A DNA stretch of 64,000 bases from positions 62,001-126,000 of the forward strand of contig DFAM01000009.1 of assembly GCA_002365595.1 (NCBI GenBank), written 5' to 3'. This document shows, one piece after another, positions 36,464-45,222 of this stretch. The stretch comes from Acinetobacter sp. UBA3106. Its GTDB lineage: Bacteria; Pseudomonadota; Gammaproteobacteria; Pseudomonadales; Moraxellaceae. The translations under genes and the position numbers were made by a program. The notes under the pieces were generated by a model, which was not told where the DNA came from, searched no databases, and worked only from the letters and a program-made list of their open reading frames with translations. The stretch's first letter is position 1; every line of letters starts with the position of its first letter.

Positions 36464-37543
36464 TTAGCTTTCGGCTAATTGCTTATTTAAAAATGGATAG
36501 TCGATATAACCTGCTGCCACATCGGTTCCAATCATGTTTTCCAGCTTCAATTCATTCAGCGGCTCATCGTCCACTAAACGCTCAAACAGGTCTGGATTGG
36601 CAATATAAGCCTTACCAAAAGAAACGGCTTCCGCTTTACCTGAGTTTAATAATTCAAGTGCATCTTCACGGCTTAAACGCATATTGGCAATATACGGCAC
36701 ACCGTTAGAACGTGCTTTCATGTCCAGACTGATGCTGTCTTCGGCCAGATATTCACGGGTAAAGAAGAAGGCAATTTTACGCTGACCCAATTGTTCCAGC
36801 ACATAACCAAAGGTTGCTTGAGGATTGACATCCCCCATATCGTGTTCATCGCCACGCGGCGCCAGATGCACCCCGACACGGCCTGCGCCCCACACTTCAA
36901 TTAGTGCATCTACAACTTCCAATAAGAAACGGGCACGGTTTTCAACTGAACCGCCGTATTCATCTTCACGCAGGTTGGTTTTGCTTTGCAGGAACTGGTC
37001 AATCAGATAACCGTTAGCTGCGTGCAGTTCAACACCATCGAAACCGGCCGCTTTGGCTTTAATTGCGGCTTGTTTATATTGTTCGGTAATGGCATGAATT
37101 TCAGAAATTTCTAATGGACGTGGCACCACATATTCACGTTTTGGACGTAGCAGGCTGACATAACCGGCTTGCTGCACATTACTTGCAGAAACTGGGGTTT
37201 CGCCATTTAACAGATCAGGATGCGAAACACGACCGACATGCCACAATTGCGCCACGATCAAACCATCTTTGGCATGCACAGCATCAGTGACCTGCTTCCA
37301 GCCTTCTACTTGTGCTTCAGTAAATAGACCTGGTGTTTTTTCATAACCATTGGCTTCTTCTGAAATCACCGTCGCTTCAGAAATGATTAAACCTGCGCTG
37401 GCACGCTGGGCATAATATTCCGCCATCATAGCAGTCGGAACACGGTCTGCTGTAGCACGGCTACGCGTCAAGGGTGCCATCACCACACGGTTTTTAAGTT
37501 TGAGTTCACCAAATTGAATTGGGGTAGAAAAATCTGTCATCAA
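36464..37543 (-). CDS. Old Yellow Enzyme-family alkene reductase
   Basis: FMN-dependent, NAD(P)H-using reductase of activated C=C bonds (enals, quinones, nitro compounds); NemA-like. The 359-residue TIM barrel has PLTRSRA near the start, AQLWHVGRVSHPD (about 99-111), and FDGVELHAANGYLIDQFLQ (about 170-188, with the substrate-binding His-Ala-Ala-Asn). The length and motifs indicate a working enzyme. It lies 36 nt after an ArsR-type gene, probably its regulator in one operon. Confidence 0.9.
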   Translation of the reverse strand: MMTDFSTPIQFGELKLKNRVVMAPLTRSRATADRVPTAMMAEYYAQRASAGLIISEATVISEEANGYEKTPGLFTEAQVEGWKQVTDAVHAKDGLIVAQLWHVGRVSHPDLLNGETPVSASNVQQAGYVSLLRPKREYVVPRPLEISEIHAITEQYKQAAIKAKAAGFDGVELHAANGYLIDQFLQSKTNLREDEYGGSVENRARFLLEVVDALIEVWGAGRVGVHLAPRGDEHDMGDVNPQATFGYVLEQLGQRKIAFFFTREYLAEDSISLDMKARSNGVPYIANMRLSREDALELLNSGKAEAVSFGKAYIANPDLFERLVDDEPLNELKLENMIGTDVAAGYIDYPFLNKQLAES

Positions 37544-37579
37544 GCCATCCTCTTACAACTGGCCTGGACTGAATAAAGT

Positions 37580-37882
37580 CTAAAGCGCATGCTGTAAATG
37601 TTGTAAAAATTCCTGAATCAGTGCTTCATTACGAGAAAAATAAGACCATTGCCCATATTTGGTCACCTGAATCAGTCCTGCCTGTTGCAGTACCGACAAA
37701 TGATTGGACATGGTTGATTGGGAAATATCGGCGATTTTTTCGATATGCCCCGCACATACGCCACGACTAAAATCATCTCCACATTCTTCAGTGGAAATGA
37801 AACGCTCAGGTTCTTTTAGACATTGCAGAATCTGACGTCGAATCGGGTTGGCTAAGGCTTTATAAATCGCTTCTGTGTCCAT
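37580..37882 (-). CDS. ArsR-family winged-helix repressor
   Basis: 100-residue DNA-binding protein: MDTEAIYKALANPIRRQILQ, then a recognition helix QSTMSNHLSVLQQAGL (about 55-70) and wing VTKYGQWSYF. Cysteines at 21, 34 and 43 (ECGDDFSRGVCAG) are not in the metal-binding CVC arrangement of arsenic/zinc sensors; they may sense electrophiles or oxidants. Located just upstream of an Old Yellow Enzyme gene in one operon, with palindromes before its start suggesting autoregulation. Confidence 0.85.
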   Translation of the reverse strand: MDTEAIYKALANPIRRQILQCLKEPERFISTEECGDDFSRGVCAGHIEKIADISQSTMSNHLSVLQQAGLIQVTKYGQWSYFSRNEALIQEFLQHLQHAL

Positions 37883-37927
37883 CTCATTTCACTCATGTTC
37901 ATGATCAGCACCTTCACAAAAATCATT

Positions 37928-37972
37928 ATATCGAATTTACACGATATTAATATCGAAAATTATCGATATTAT
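37928..37972 (-). promoter_or_regulatory. Palindromic operator of the ArsR/OYE operon
   Basis: CGATATTAATATCG (37942-37955) is a perfect 14-bp palindrome. TATCGATA (37961-37968) is a second, and a third ATATCGA half-site starts near 37928. They lie 46-86 nt upstream of the repressor gene, where a promoter would be, as expected for an autoregulated ArsR protein. Confidence 0.65.
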
Positions 37973-38074
37973 AAGTCATTTTGTAAGTTGCTGTAATTTT
38001 ATTCAAATTCAGATCATTCTAGCATTGTCTGATCAAGCTGGTTATATTCCTGCTGATCAGCAAATTTTAACGTT

Positions 38075-38104
38075 AAAAAAAAGAGGACCAGCCTCTTTTT
38101 TTTT
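38075..38104 (-). terminator. Terminator of prfB
   Basis: AGAGG ACCAG CCTCT stem flanked by long A and T runs, 14 nt after the stop codon. Confidence 0.85.
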
Positions 38105-38117
38105 CAAAACACTAAAC

Positions 38118-39213
38118 TTACAGGCCCTGTTTCAAGCTGGCTTCAATAAATTTATCCAGATCACCATCGAGGACTGCACCGGTATTCGAGGTTTCCACAC
38201 TGGTACGCAAGTCTTTAATACGCGAGTCATCCAGTACGTATGAACGAATCTGGCTGCCCCAGCCGATATCAGATTTGGTATCTTCCAGCGCCTGGGCCGC
38301 TTCATTCCGTTTGCTCATCTCTAATTCATAGAGTTTGGCACGTAACTGTTTCCAGGCATGGTCACGGTTGGCATGTTGTGAACGCTGGTTCTGACAAGCC
38401 ACCACAATACCGGTGGGTGCGTGGGTTAAACGTACCGCAGAGTCGGTTTTGTTAATGTGCTGACCACCGGCACCCGATGCACGATAGGTATCGGTACGCA
38501 CGTCTGCCGGGTTAATATCAATTTCAATATTGTCATCCACTTCTGGCGATACAAACACGGCAGAGAATGAAGTATGACGACGGTTACCCGAGTCAAAAGG
38601 TGACTTACGCACTAAACGGTGTACACCAGATTCGGTACGCAACCAGCCATAGGCATACTCGCCTTCTACACGAATAGTCGCCGATTTAATTCCGGCCACA
38701 TCACCGTCAGATTCTTCCATCACTTCGGCTTTAAAGCCATGACGTTCAATCCAGCGCAAGTACATACGCAGCAGCATAGAAGCCCAGTCCTGCGCTTCTG
38801 TACCGCCAGAACCGGCCTGAATCTCCACATAACATGGGTTCGGATCCATCGGATTGCTGAACATGCGGCGGAACTCAAGTTTTGCCAGTTCTGCTTCTGC
38901 GACATCAAGCTCAGCTTGAACATCCTCAAGCATTGCTTCTTCGTCCGCTTCTACAGCCAGGTCAAGCATGGCTTGGGCATCTTCCAGCTGAGTGGCTAAA
39001 CCATCAAGTACATTCAGTACATTCTCAAGCTCGCCTTTTTCTTTGGCCATGGCCTGGGCACGACTTTGGTCATTCCAGATCGCCGGGTCTTCCAGTTCAC
39101 GCAGGACCTCTTCTAAACGCTCTTTTTTCAGATCGTAGTCAAAGATACCCCCGTAATGTTAGACCACGGTCGTTTAAGTCTTTTAATTGGTTTAGATAAG
39201 GATTAATTTCCAC
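38118..39213 (-). CDS. prfB: Peptide chain release factor 2, with programmed +1 frameshift
   Basis: RF2 recognises UGA and UAA stop codons. The gene starts at GTG 39213 (MEINPYLNQLKD) and reads 24 codons to an in-frame TGA at 39141-39139. The Shine-Dalgarno-like GGGGGT and slippery CTT-TGA-C match the classic autoregulatory site, and reading resumes at GAC (39140) in the +1 frame. The full product is about 364 residues, as in E. coli. It contains the catalytic GGQ (RASGAGGQHINKTDSAVR) and the SPF codon-recognition motif (KSPFDSGNRR). Low RF2 favours the shift, giving feedback. Confidence 0.97.
39139..39155 (-). promoter_or_regulatory. prfB: prfB +1 ribosomal frameshift site
   Basis: Minus strand reads GGGGGTATCTTTGAC around the stop. 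CTT (39144-39142) is the slip codon, T39141 is skipped, and GAC (39140-39138) is the first shifted codon. The anti-SD-pairing GGGGG lies three bases before the slip codon, the known spacing. Confidence 0.95.
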
Positions 39214-39549
39214 GTGAATTACTCTCAATCAGAATACTAGGCTTAAATAGCCCGCAATTATAACACAGAGCATGGATGCAGTTTTAGCGTGCATTAATTC
39301 AATAACAATTGAGCAAATAGTGAATAAAAAAGGCTGTTCAAAAACACTTACTTTGTAGGGCATTTTTAAGATTTAAATCATTTTTATGTTACAAAATACT
39401 TAGTTTTTTAGATTGAACTCGTCTAAATCCATAAAACCTCCATAATTTTAATAAAACAAAACATTTAAATAATAATTTAAATTTCAATAACTTATATTAT
39501 AAAAATTACATAATATTACGTTGGCAACATTTCTGTAACTCTGAATGGA
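39214..39549. other. AT-rich gene-free region between prfB and porin paralogue 1
   Basis: Divergent upstream sequences with no ORF, stem or repeat of note; prfB's promoter should lie at the left edge. Nothing else supported. Confidence 0.4.
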
Positions 39550-39590
39550 TTGACCTAGGTTTGTTTTGGTCTAGACTAAAAGTTGTAACA
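39550..39590 (+). promoter_or_regulatory. Promoter of porin paralogue 1
   Basis: TTGACC (39550-39555), 16-nt spacer, TAGACT (39572-39577). TTGTAACA, the reverse complement of the octamer at the other two porin promoters, follows at 39583-39590. Confidence 0.6.
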
Positions 39591-39632
39591 AAAAATGTAT
39601 TATTTTTAACCAAAATTTGAGGGGTAGTATCC

Positions 39633-40418
39633 ATGAAAAAATTAGCCATTGCTTCAGCACTTCTTTCTGCTCTAGCAGTTACAGGTACAGCCAATGCCTA
39701 CCAAGCCGAAGTCGGTGCAGCAGCAGCTTATATTGACCCAGACAATGGTAGTTCAGGGAGTGCTTTCGGTGTAGATGGTACTTATTACTTTAACCCCGTT
39801 CAAACTCGTAATGCGCCACTTGCAGAAGCAGCATTCCTTGACCGTGCCAGCAACGTGAATGCACACGCAACATTTGCTGACCGTGGTGACTTAGACGACA
39901 ACACTTATGGTGTAGGTGCTGAAGTCTATGTTCCAAACTCAGATTTCTATCTGGGTGGTGATATTAGCCGAAATGAAACTGAAGTGAACACACCGCTAGG
40001 TAAATTTGATACTGACACGACCTATTATTCGGCTGAAGTCGGTTACCTTCCAGCACCTGGCCTGTTAATTGCCGCTGGTGTAAAAGGTTGGGACAACGAG
40101 AATGATGATGGTGTAGATCCTACACTTCGTGCCAAATACGTAACTCAACTTAGTAATGGTAAAGACATCAACCTTGAAGCTGGTGCATCATTTGGTGATC
40201 TAGACGAGTTCAATCTTGCCGCAGATTACTTCATTGATAAAACCGTAAGTGTTGGTGCAGACTACTACAGCAACGACTTAACTGACCAAAATGAATTTGG
40301 CATTAATGCACGTAAATTCTTTAACCAGCAAGTTAGCCTTGAAGGCCGAGTTGGTTTCGGTGAAGTAGGTAATAACGACTACAACTCATTCGGTGTAGCT
40401 GCTAAATACCGCTTCTAA
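39633..40418 (+). CDS. Putative porin, Omp33-36-related paralogue 1
   Basis: The signal peptide (about 1-22, ending TANA) is followed by YQAEVGAAAAYIDPDNG. Amphipathic beta strands run throughout, and the protein ends KYRF with terminal Phe for outer-membrane insertion. It shares the PLAEAAFLDRASNV block (about 57-70) with the porin at 12065, and is much closer to the next gene (shared GVDPTLRAKY, VPNSDFY, FNQQVSLEG). The 261 residues are shorter than Omp33-36. Channel specificity unknown. Single-gene unit with its own promoter and terminator. Confidence 0.82.
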   Translation: MKKLAIASALLSALAVTGTANAYQAEVGAAAAYIDPDNGSSGSAFGVDGTYYFNPVQTRNAPLAEAAFLDRASNVNAHATFADRGDLDDNTYGVGAEVYVPNSDFYLGGDISRNETEVNTPLGKFDTDTTYYSAEVGYLPAPGLLIAAGVKGWDNENDDGVDPTLRAKYVTQLSNGKDINLEAGASFGDLDEFNLAADYFIDKTVSVGADYYSNDLTDQNEFGINARKFFNQQVSLEGRVGFGEVGNNDYNSFGVAAKYRF

Positions 40419-40443
40419 GCACCTCTTAAATAATTTTTATGAA

Positions 40444-40474
40444 ATGGCCCATCTTCGGATGGGTCATTTTTTTT
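40444..40474 (+). terminator. Terminator after porin paralogue 1
   Basis: TGGCCCATC TTCG GATGGGTCA stem capped by a stable TTCG tetraloop, then eight or more T. Confidence 0.92.
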
Positions 40475-40509
40475 GCTCTGAAATAAAGCATTTAGATAAA
40501 AAATGCACA

Positions 40510-40546
40510 TTGACTGTGCGGCTATTTAATATACAATTTGTTACAA
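40510..40546 (+). promoter_or_regulatory. Promoter of porin paralogue 2
   Basis: TTGACT (40510-40515), 16-nt spacer, TACAAT (40532-40537), the same boxes and spacing as the porin promoter at 11996. TGTTACAA lies at 40539-40546. Confidence 0.65.
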
Positions 40547-40597
40547 CTATAAGATAAAACCATATTGAATCACTTTAATAACAACGGGGAACCTTAA

Positions 40598-41353
40598 ATG
40601 CTTAAAAAAATTGCGCTTGCTACAGCACTTATTGCCAGCTTAGGAACTGTTCATGCCTATCAGGCTGAAGTGGGAGGTACCATTGCTCTTGTGGATCCAG
40701 ACAATGGGGATACTTCGACCGGTTTTGGAATTGATGCAACTTACTACTTTGACTCAGTGCGCCTTAAAAATGATCCTTACAGTGAAGCCGCATTTTTAAA
40801 CCGTGCCAGTAATCTGAATGCAGCCTTTTCTTATATTGATTATGATCTGTATGAGAATACGACCTTCAATGCCGGTATTGAATACTTTGTTCCCAATTCC
40901 GATTTCTATATCAGCGGAAATCTGGGTCAAGTGAGTGAAGAAACTGAAGGCTTTGAGGATTTTGATACCACGCTTTATGCAGCAGAATTAGGTTATTTAC
41001 CTATCCCCGGCTTATTGCTTGCTGTGGGTCTTGCCGGCTATGACAATGATAGAGATGATGGAGTCGACCCAACTTTACGGGCCAAATATATGACTCGCGT
41101 CGGTCAGTACGATATGAATTTTGAAGCGGGCGCGAATTTTGGCGATCTTGATGCCTATACTTTAGGCACCGACTTATATCTGGATAATACCTTTAGCGCA
41201 GGTCTTGGTTTTGCCGACAGTGATGTAAGAAATAGCGACGTATTTACCATTCGTGCAAAAAAATTCCTGAATCAACAAGTCAGCCTGGAAGGTTCGATCA
41301 ACTTTGCTGATGCAGGCAATATCTTTGCGCTACGTGGGGCATATCGTTTCTAA
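40598..41353 (+). CDS. Putative porin, Omp33-36-related paralogue 2
   Basis: Tandem relative of the gene 180 nt upstream. The signal peptide (MLKKIALATALIASLGTVHA) precedes YQAEVGGTIALVDPDNG. It shares AAFLNRASN, FVPNSDFYISG, DDGVDPTLRAKYMT and FLNQQVSLEGS with paralogue 1 and ends AYRF. The 251 residues are all beta-rich. More acidic in surface loops (VSEETEGFEDFD). Likely an outer-membrane beta barrel; the pore substrate is unknown. GGGGAA precedes the ATG. Confidence 0.82.
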   Translation: MLKKIALATALIASLGTVHAYQAEVGGTIALVDPDNGDTSTGFGIDATYYFDSVRLKNDPYSEAAFLNRASNLNAAFSYIDYDLYENTTFNAGIEYFVPNSDFYISGNLGQVSEETEGFEDFDTTLYAAELGYLPIPGLLLAVGLAGYDNDRDDGVDPTLRAKYMTRVGQYDMNFEAGANFGDLDAYTLGTDLYLDNTFSAGLGFADSDVRNSDVFTIRAKKFLNQQVSLEGSINFADAGNIFALRGAYRF

Positions 41354-41370
41354 GCTTTAAGATTAAAAAC

Positions 41371-41398
41371 AAAAACCGCTCAATTGAGCGGTTTCTTT
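41371..41398. terminator. Bidirectional terminator between porin paralogue 2 and recJ
   Basis: AACCGCTCAATTGAGCGGTT perfect palindrome with flanking A and T runs; it touches the recJ stop codon. Confidence 0.88.
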
Positions 41399-43100
41399 AT
41401 TGTTCCAGATGAATCACACGCAGCTGTAAACTGACATTGCCATTAAATTCATTTTTATCTATTTCATAGACCAGTCTTACACTGTCTTGCATGGCATTGA
41501 ATTCAAATTTATCACGTGCATTAAAGGCAATTGCTTCTACAATTTGGCCATTATCCAAAGCCAGACGCAGCTTTAAATGTATTTCTTTTAGCCAGCGATA
41601 ATCTAGAATCTTAAAGACCCCTTCAAAAATCGGCGATGGAAATTTTTGTCCCCAAGGCGTTAAGTTTTGCAGAAAATCTACGGTTTCAATTTGGAAATGT
41701 TCTGTCGGTAATTCACCATCCGTCCACAAAGTGGCATAAAACAGTGATTCGTCCATCGCTGCGATTAATTTTTCAAATTCTTGTTTAAATTCATCAAAAT
41801 GCTGTTTTTGAATAGTCAAACCCGCAGCTGCCGCGTGACCGCCAAAATGGCTGACCAAATGCGGATGCTGTTCAGCAATCAGCTCAATCGCATCACGTAT
41901 ATGCACCCCTTCGATCGAGCGCGCAGAGCCTTTAATATGAATGCCATCTTCATCGGAGGCAAAAACAATACTTGGACGATGAAACTGTTCTTTTAAACGA
42001 CCGGCCACAATCCCAATCACGCCCTGATGCCAATGCGGTTCAAACAGAATCAGTGCAGCAGGCAGATGCTCTTGGTCCAGCTCGAGCTGGGCCAGTTCAG
42101 ACAAAGCCTCTTGCTTCATCTGGGTTTCGACCTGACGGCGCTCAGTGTTCAACTGATTTAATTGTTGTGCCAGTGGATAAGCGCTTTGCAAATCTGCAGC
42201 CAGCAGACACTCAATGCCTATATCCATGGTTTCCATGCGCCCCGCTGCATTGATACGCGGACCAAGTACAAAGCCTAAATCCTGAGCTTTTAAGGAGGCT
42301 GGATCGCGTCCGGCAATATCCAGTAATGCACTAATCCCGGCGCGGCACTGCCCTTGCCGTATGCGCTTTACCCCGGCATCGACCAAAATGCGGTTGTTAT
42401 AGTCCAGACTGGCCACATCGGCATAGGTACCTAAAGCCACCAGATCGAGATACTGGGCCACTTTGGCAGTGGACTTGCCGAGTTGACTGCGATAACTGGA
42501 CAAATTGGCAAGCAGGTAAAATGCCACGCCAACTCCAGCCAAAGCCTTGCTTGGAAATTCACAGCCCAACTGGTTCGGATTGACCACAGCTTCGGCTTTC
42601 GGGGTTTCTTTGGTGGTCAGGTGATGATCGGTAATAATCACCTCCATGCCATGTGCTTGCGCCTGCTCCACCCCTGTATGGCTGGAAATACCATTATCGA
42701 CAGTAATCAGCAAATCGGGCTGGAAAGTGGTGAATGCCAAATCGGCAATCGCCGGTGTTAAACCATAACCATATTTAAAGCGGTCAGGCACCAGATAGGC
42801 GACATTGGCTCCCATATCCCGCAGCGCTAGAATCATCAACGCGGTGCTGGTGGCACCATCGGCATCATAATCGCCTACAATCACGATTTTCTTTTGCTGG
42901 TCAATCGCGTGGTCCATCAACTGAATGGCAGCATCCAAACCCTTCATGGTCGGCGCTAAAAGATGCTTCAATTTCAATTCTAATTCTTGTTCTGATTGCA
43001 CACCGCGGCGCGCTAAAATTTGCGCAATAAACGGCGACACGCCCTGAAAGTTTTCAGGGCGTGTAATAAACGGTCGTTGCTGAATCAGTGTTTTTGGCAT
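41397..43100 (-). CDS. recJ: Single-stranded-DNA-specific exonuclease RecJ
   Basis: 5'-3' ssDNA exonuclease acting in recombination and mismatch repair. DHH-superfamily motifs: DYDADG at 77-82, VDNGIS at 134-139, DHH at 158-160, and the C-terminal GGHAAAAG motif (about 416-423). The 567 residues match the family. The start codon overlaps the pdxH stop by one base (TAATG), so translation is coupled. It is the last gene of the glmM-pdxH-recJ unit. Confidence 0.96.
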   Translation of the reverse strand: MPKTLIQQRPFITRPENFQGVSPFIAQILARRGVQSEQELELKLKHLLAPTMKGLDAAIQLMDHAIDQQKKIVIVGDYDADGATSTALMILALRDMGANVAYLVPDRFKYGYGLTPAIADLAFTTFQPDLLITVDNGISSHTGVEQAQAHGMEVIITDHHLTTKETPKAEAVVNPNQLGCEFPSKALAGVGVAFYLLANLSSYRSQLGKSTAKVAQYLDLVALGTYADVASLDYNNRILVDAGVKRIRQGQCRAGISALLDIAGRDPASLKAQDLGFVLGPRINAAGRMETMDIGIECLLAADLQSAYPLAQQLNQLNTERRQVETQMKQEALSELAQLELDQEHLPAALILFEPHWHQGVIGIVAGRLKEQFHRPSIVFASDEDGIHIKGSARSIEGVHIRDAIELIAEQHPHLVSHFGGHAAAAGLTIQKQHFDEFKQEFEKLIAAMDESLFYATLWTDGELPTEHFQIETVDFLQNLTPWGQKFPSPIFEGVFKILDYRWLKEIHLKLRLALDNGQIVEAIAFNARDKFEFNAMQDSVRLVYEIDKNEFNGNVSLQLRVIHLEQ

Positions 43101-43756
43101 TAAGGCATGAGTCGTTGTAATTTCCAGGTACTTCCGATTCTTTCATAACTCAAGCGGTCATGTAAACGGTTAGGACGACCTTGCCAAAATTCATAATAAT
43201 CTGGTTGTAGGCGATAGCCGCCCCAGAATTCAGGTTTTGCCAATTCAGCTTTGTCGCTCACCAAGTCCTGCAACGCCTGAAAACGGGTTTGCAATTCCTC
43301 ACGACTGGCAATCACGCCACTTTGTGGCGTACTGATATGCGCTGCAATCTGACTGTCTCGTGGGCGTTTATGATAATACTCGGTCGATTCTTCTAAAGAG
43401 ATTTTCTCAACGCGGCCACCGACACGAATCTGACGCTCTTGCTCGGGCCAATAAAACAGCAATTCGGCATAGGGATTTTCTGCCAAATCCAGGCCTTTCT
43501 GGCTGTCATAATTGGTATAAAAATCATAACCCGCTTCAGTCGCGCCGCGTAATAATACGGTACGTACATGTGGACGGCCTTGTGTATTGGCAGTTGCCAA
43601 TGACATGGCGTAGGGCTCATGCAGTTTTGCATCTAAAGCGTGGTTAAACCAATTCAAGAATTGCTCATGTGGATGTTCAGCCAGATGAGTTTCATGCAAT
43701 TCCCCTTTTTGGTAACTTAAGCGAAGTTCGCTTAAGTCTTTAATCACATCCTTCAT
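43100..43756 (-). CDS. pdxH: Pyridoxamine 5'-phosphate oxidase
   Basis: FMN enzyme that oxidises PNP/PMP to pyridoxal 5'-phosphate. 218 residues with RTVLLRG (about 65-71, FMN site), RQIRVGGRVEKI, SRPRDSQ-like segment KRPRDSQIAAHIS, and the terminal FWQGRPNRLHDRLSYER typical of the family. It sits between glmM (9-nt gap) and recJ (1-nt overlap) in one operon. Confidence 0.96.
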   Translation of the reverse strand: MKDVIKDLSELRLSYQKGELHETHLAEHPHEQFLNWFNHALDAKLHEPYAMSLATANTQGRPHVRTVLLRGATEAGYDFYTNYDSQKGLDLAENPYAELLFYWPEQERQIRVGGRVEKISLEESTEYYHKRPRDSQIAAHISTPQSGVIASREELQTRFQALQDLVSDKAELAKPEFWGGYRLQPDYYEFWQGRPNRLHDRLSYERIGSTWKLQRLMP

Positions 43757-43765
43757 ATTGTTACC

Positions 43766-45097
43766 TTAAGCTGCGTTAGCACGTACACTATCTGCAAGAT
43801 GATTAGCCAAATCAGTCACTTCCTGAAGATTATCGCCTTCGACCATTACTCGAATGACCGGTTCCGTGCCCGATTTACGAATCAATAAACGGCCACGACC
43901 TTTCAACTGGGTTTCGGCCTGATCAAATTCAGCCACCAATGCAGGTACTGAATACGGGTCAAACATTTCCGCCAGACGAACATTCACCAAGACATTAGGC
44001 AATAAGCTAAAACCTTCAACCAGTTCATGCAGGGCTTTTTGCTGCTCCACCATCACAGTCAATACCTGCAAGGCAGCAATAATGGCATCACCTGTCGTGC
44101 TTTTATCTAAGGTCAAAATATGCCCTGATGGTTCACCACCAATGACCCAACCTTTTTCGTCTAAGGCCTGTAACACATAACGGTCGCCTACGCTGGCACG
44201 TATAAATGGAACTTGGGCTTTTTCTAAAGCCAGTTCAAGTGCCATATTGCTCATGACCGTACCAACAATGCCCGCCGGCTTGTGCTTGCCCTGAGTCGCC
44301 AAAATGTAAAGGATATGGTCACCGGTAATTTGCTCACCGTTTTTATCCACCATAATCACGCGGTCTGCGTCGCCGTCAAAGGCAATACCCAAATCTGCCT
44401 GATGTTCAACCACGGCTTTTTGCAGGTTTTCCGGATGGGTTGAACCACAGTCTTGATTGATATTTAAGCCATCTGGTTCATTATAAAGTGCCACAACTTT
44501 GGCACCCAGTTCTTTAAATACTGATGGTCCCACGTTATAGGCAGCGCCGTTGGCACAGTCCACCACAATTTTTAAGTTACTCAAGTCAAAATGGTACGGA
44601 AAAGTGGATTTACAGAATTCAATATAACGACCATTGGCATCTTTCACCCGCACACTTTTGCCCAAGTTGGCGGTATCTTCAATTTTTAACTCTTTTTCCA
44701 GTTCCTGGTTAATCGCTTCCTGAATCTCGTCTGGAAGTTTTTTACCTTCGCTTGAGAAGAACTTAATCCCATTATCAAAATAAGGATTGTGCGAAGCTGA
44801 AATCACAATACCTAAACTGGCATGTAAAGCACGGGTTAAATGGGCAATCGCAGGCGTCGGTAAAGGACCAAGCAGATGCACATATACACCCGCCGCATTT
44901 AAACCGGCTTGTAATGCAGATTCTAAAATATAGCCCGATAAGCGGGTATCTTTACCCAAAACAACAATGGGTTTAGATTTTTTAGTGGATTGTTTTAAAA
45001 CTTTACCGGCAGCAAAACCCAACCTCAAGGCAAATTCAGGTGTAATTGGAAGCTCCCCAAACTTTCCACGAATACCATCTGTTCCAAAATAACTCAT
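43766..45097 (-). CDS. glmM: Phosphoglucosamine mutase
   Basis: Converts glucosamine-6-P to glucosamine-1-P for UDP-GlcNAc, feeding peptidoglycan and lipid A. The phospho-Ser loop is VISASHNPYFDNG, with Ser102 as in E. coli. The Mg site DGDADR (near 241) and the sugar loop GGEPSGH (near 325) are present. Length 443, normal. It heads the glmM-pdxH-recJ unit; guaB upstream is separated by a terminator. Confidence 0.97.
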   Translation of the reverse strand: MSYFGTDGIRGKFGELPITPEFALRLGFAAGKVLKQSTKKSKPIVVLGKDTRLSGYILESALQAGLNAAGVYVHLLGPLPTPAIAHLTRALHASLGIVISASHNPYFDNGIKFFSSEGKKLPDEIQEAINQELEKELKIEDTANLGKSVRVKDANGRYIEFCKSTFPYHFDLSNLKIVVDCANGAAYNVGPSVFKELGAKVVALYNEPDGLNINQDCGSTHPENLQKAVVEHQADLGIAFDGDADRVIMVDKNGEQITGDHILYILATQGKHKPAGIVGTVMSNMALELALEKAQVPFIRASVGDRYVLQALDEKGWVIGGEPSGHILTLDKSTTGDAIIAALQVLTVMVEQQKALHELVEGFSLLPNVLVNVRLAEMFDPYSVPALVAEFDQAETQLKGRGRLLIRKSGTEPVIRVMVEGDNLQEVTDLANHLADSVRANAA

Positions 45098-45171
45098 TTT
45101 CTACTCGCTTTTTATACATTTATAGGGAGATTGATCATCCCATTTTACGGTAAATACTTTACACCAAAATC

Positions 45172-45203
45172 AAAAAAGCCGTCATATAAATGACGGCTTT
45201 TCC
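45172..45203 (-). terminator. Terminator of guaB
   Basis: AAAAGCCGTCAT / ATGACGGCTTTT stem-loop, 20 nt past the stop codon. Confidence 0.9.
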
Positions 45204-45222
45204 TGAATTTGATTACTAAAAA

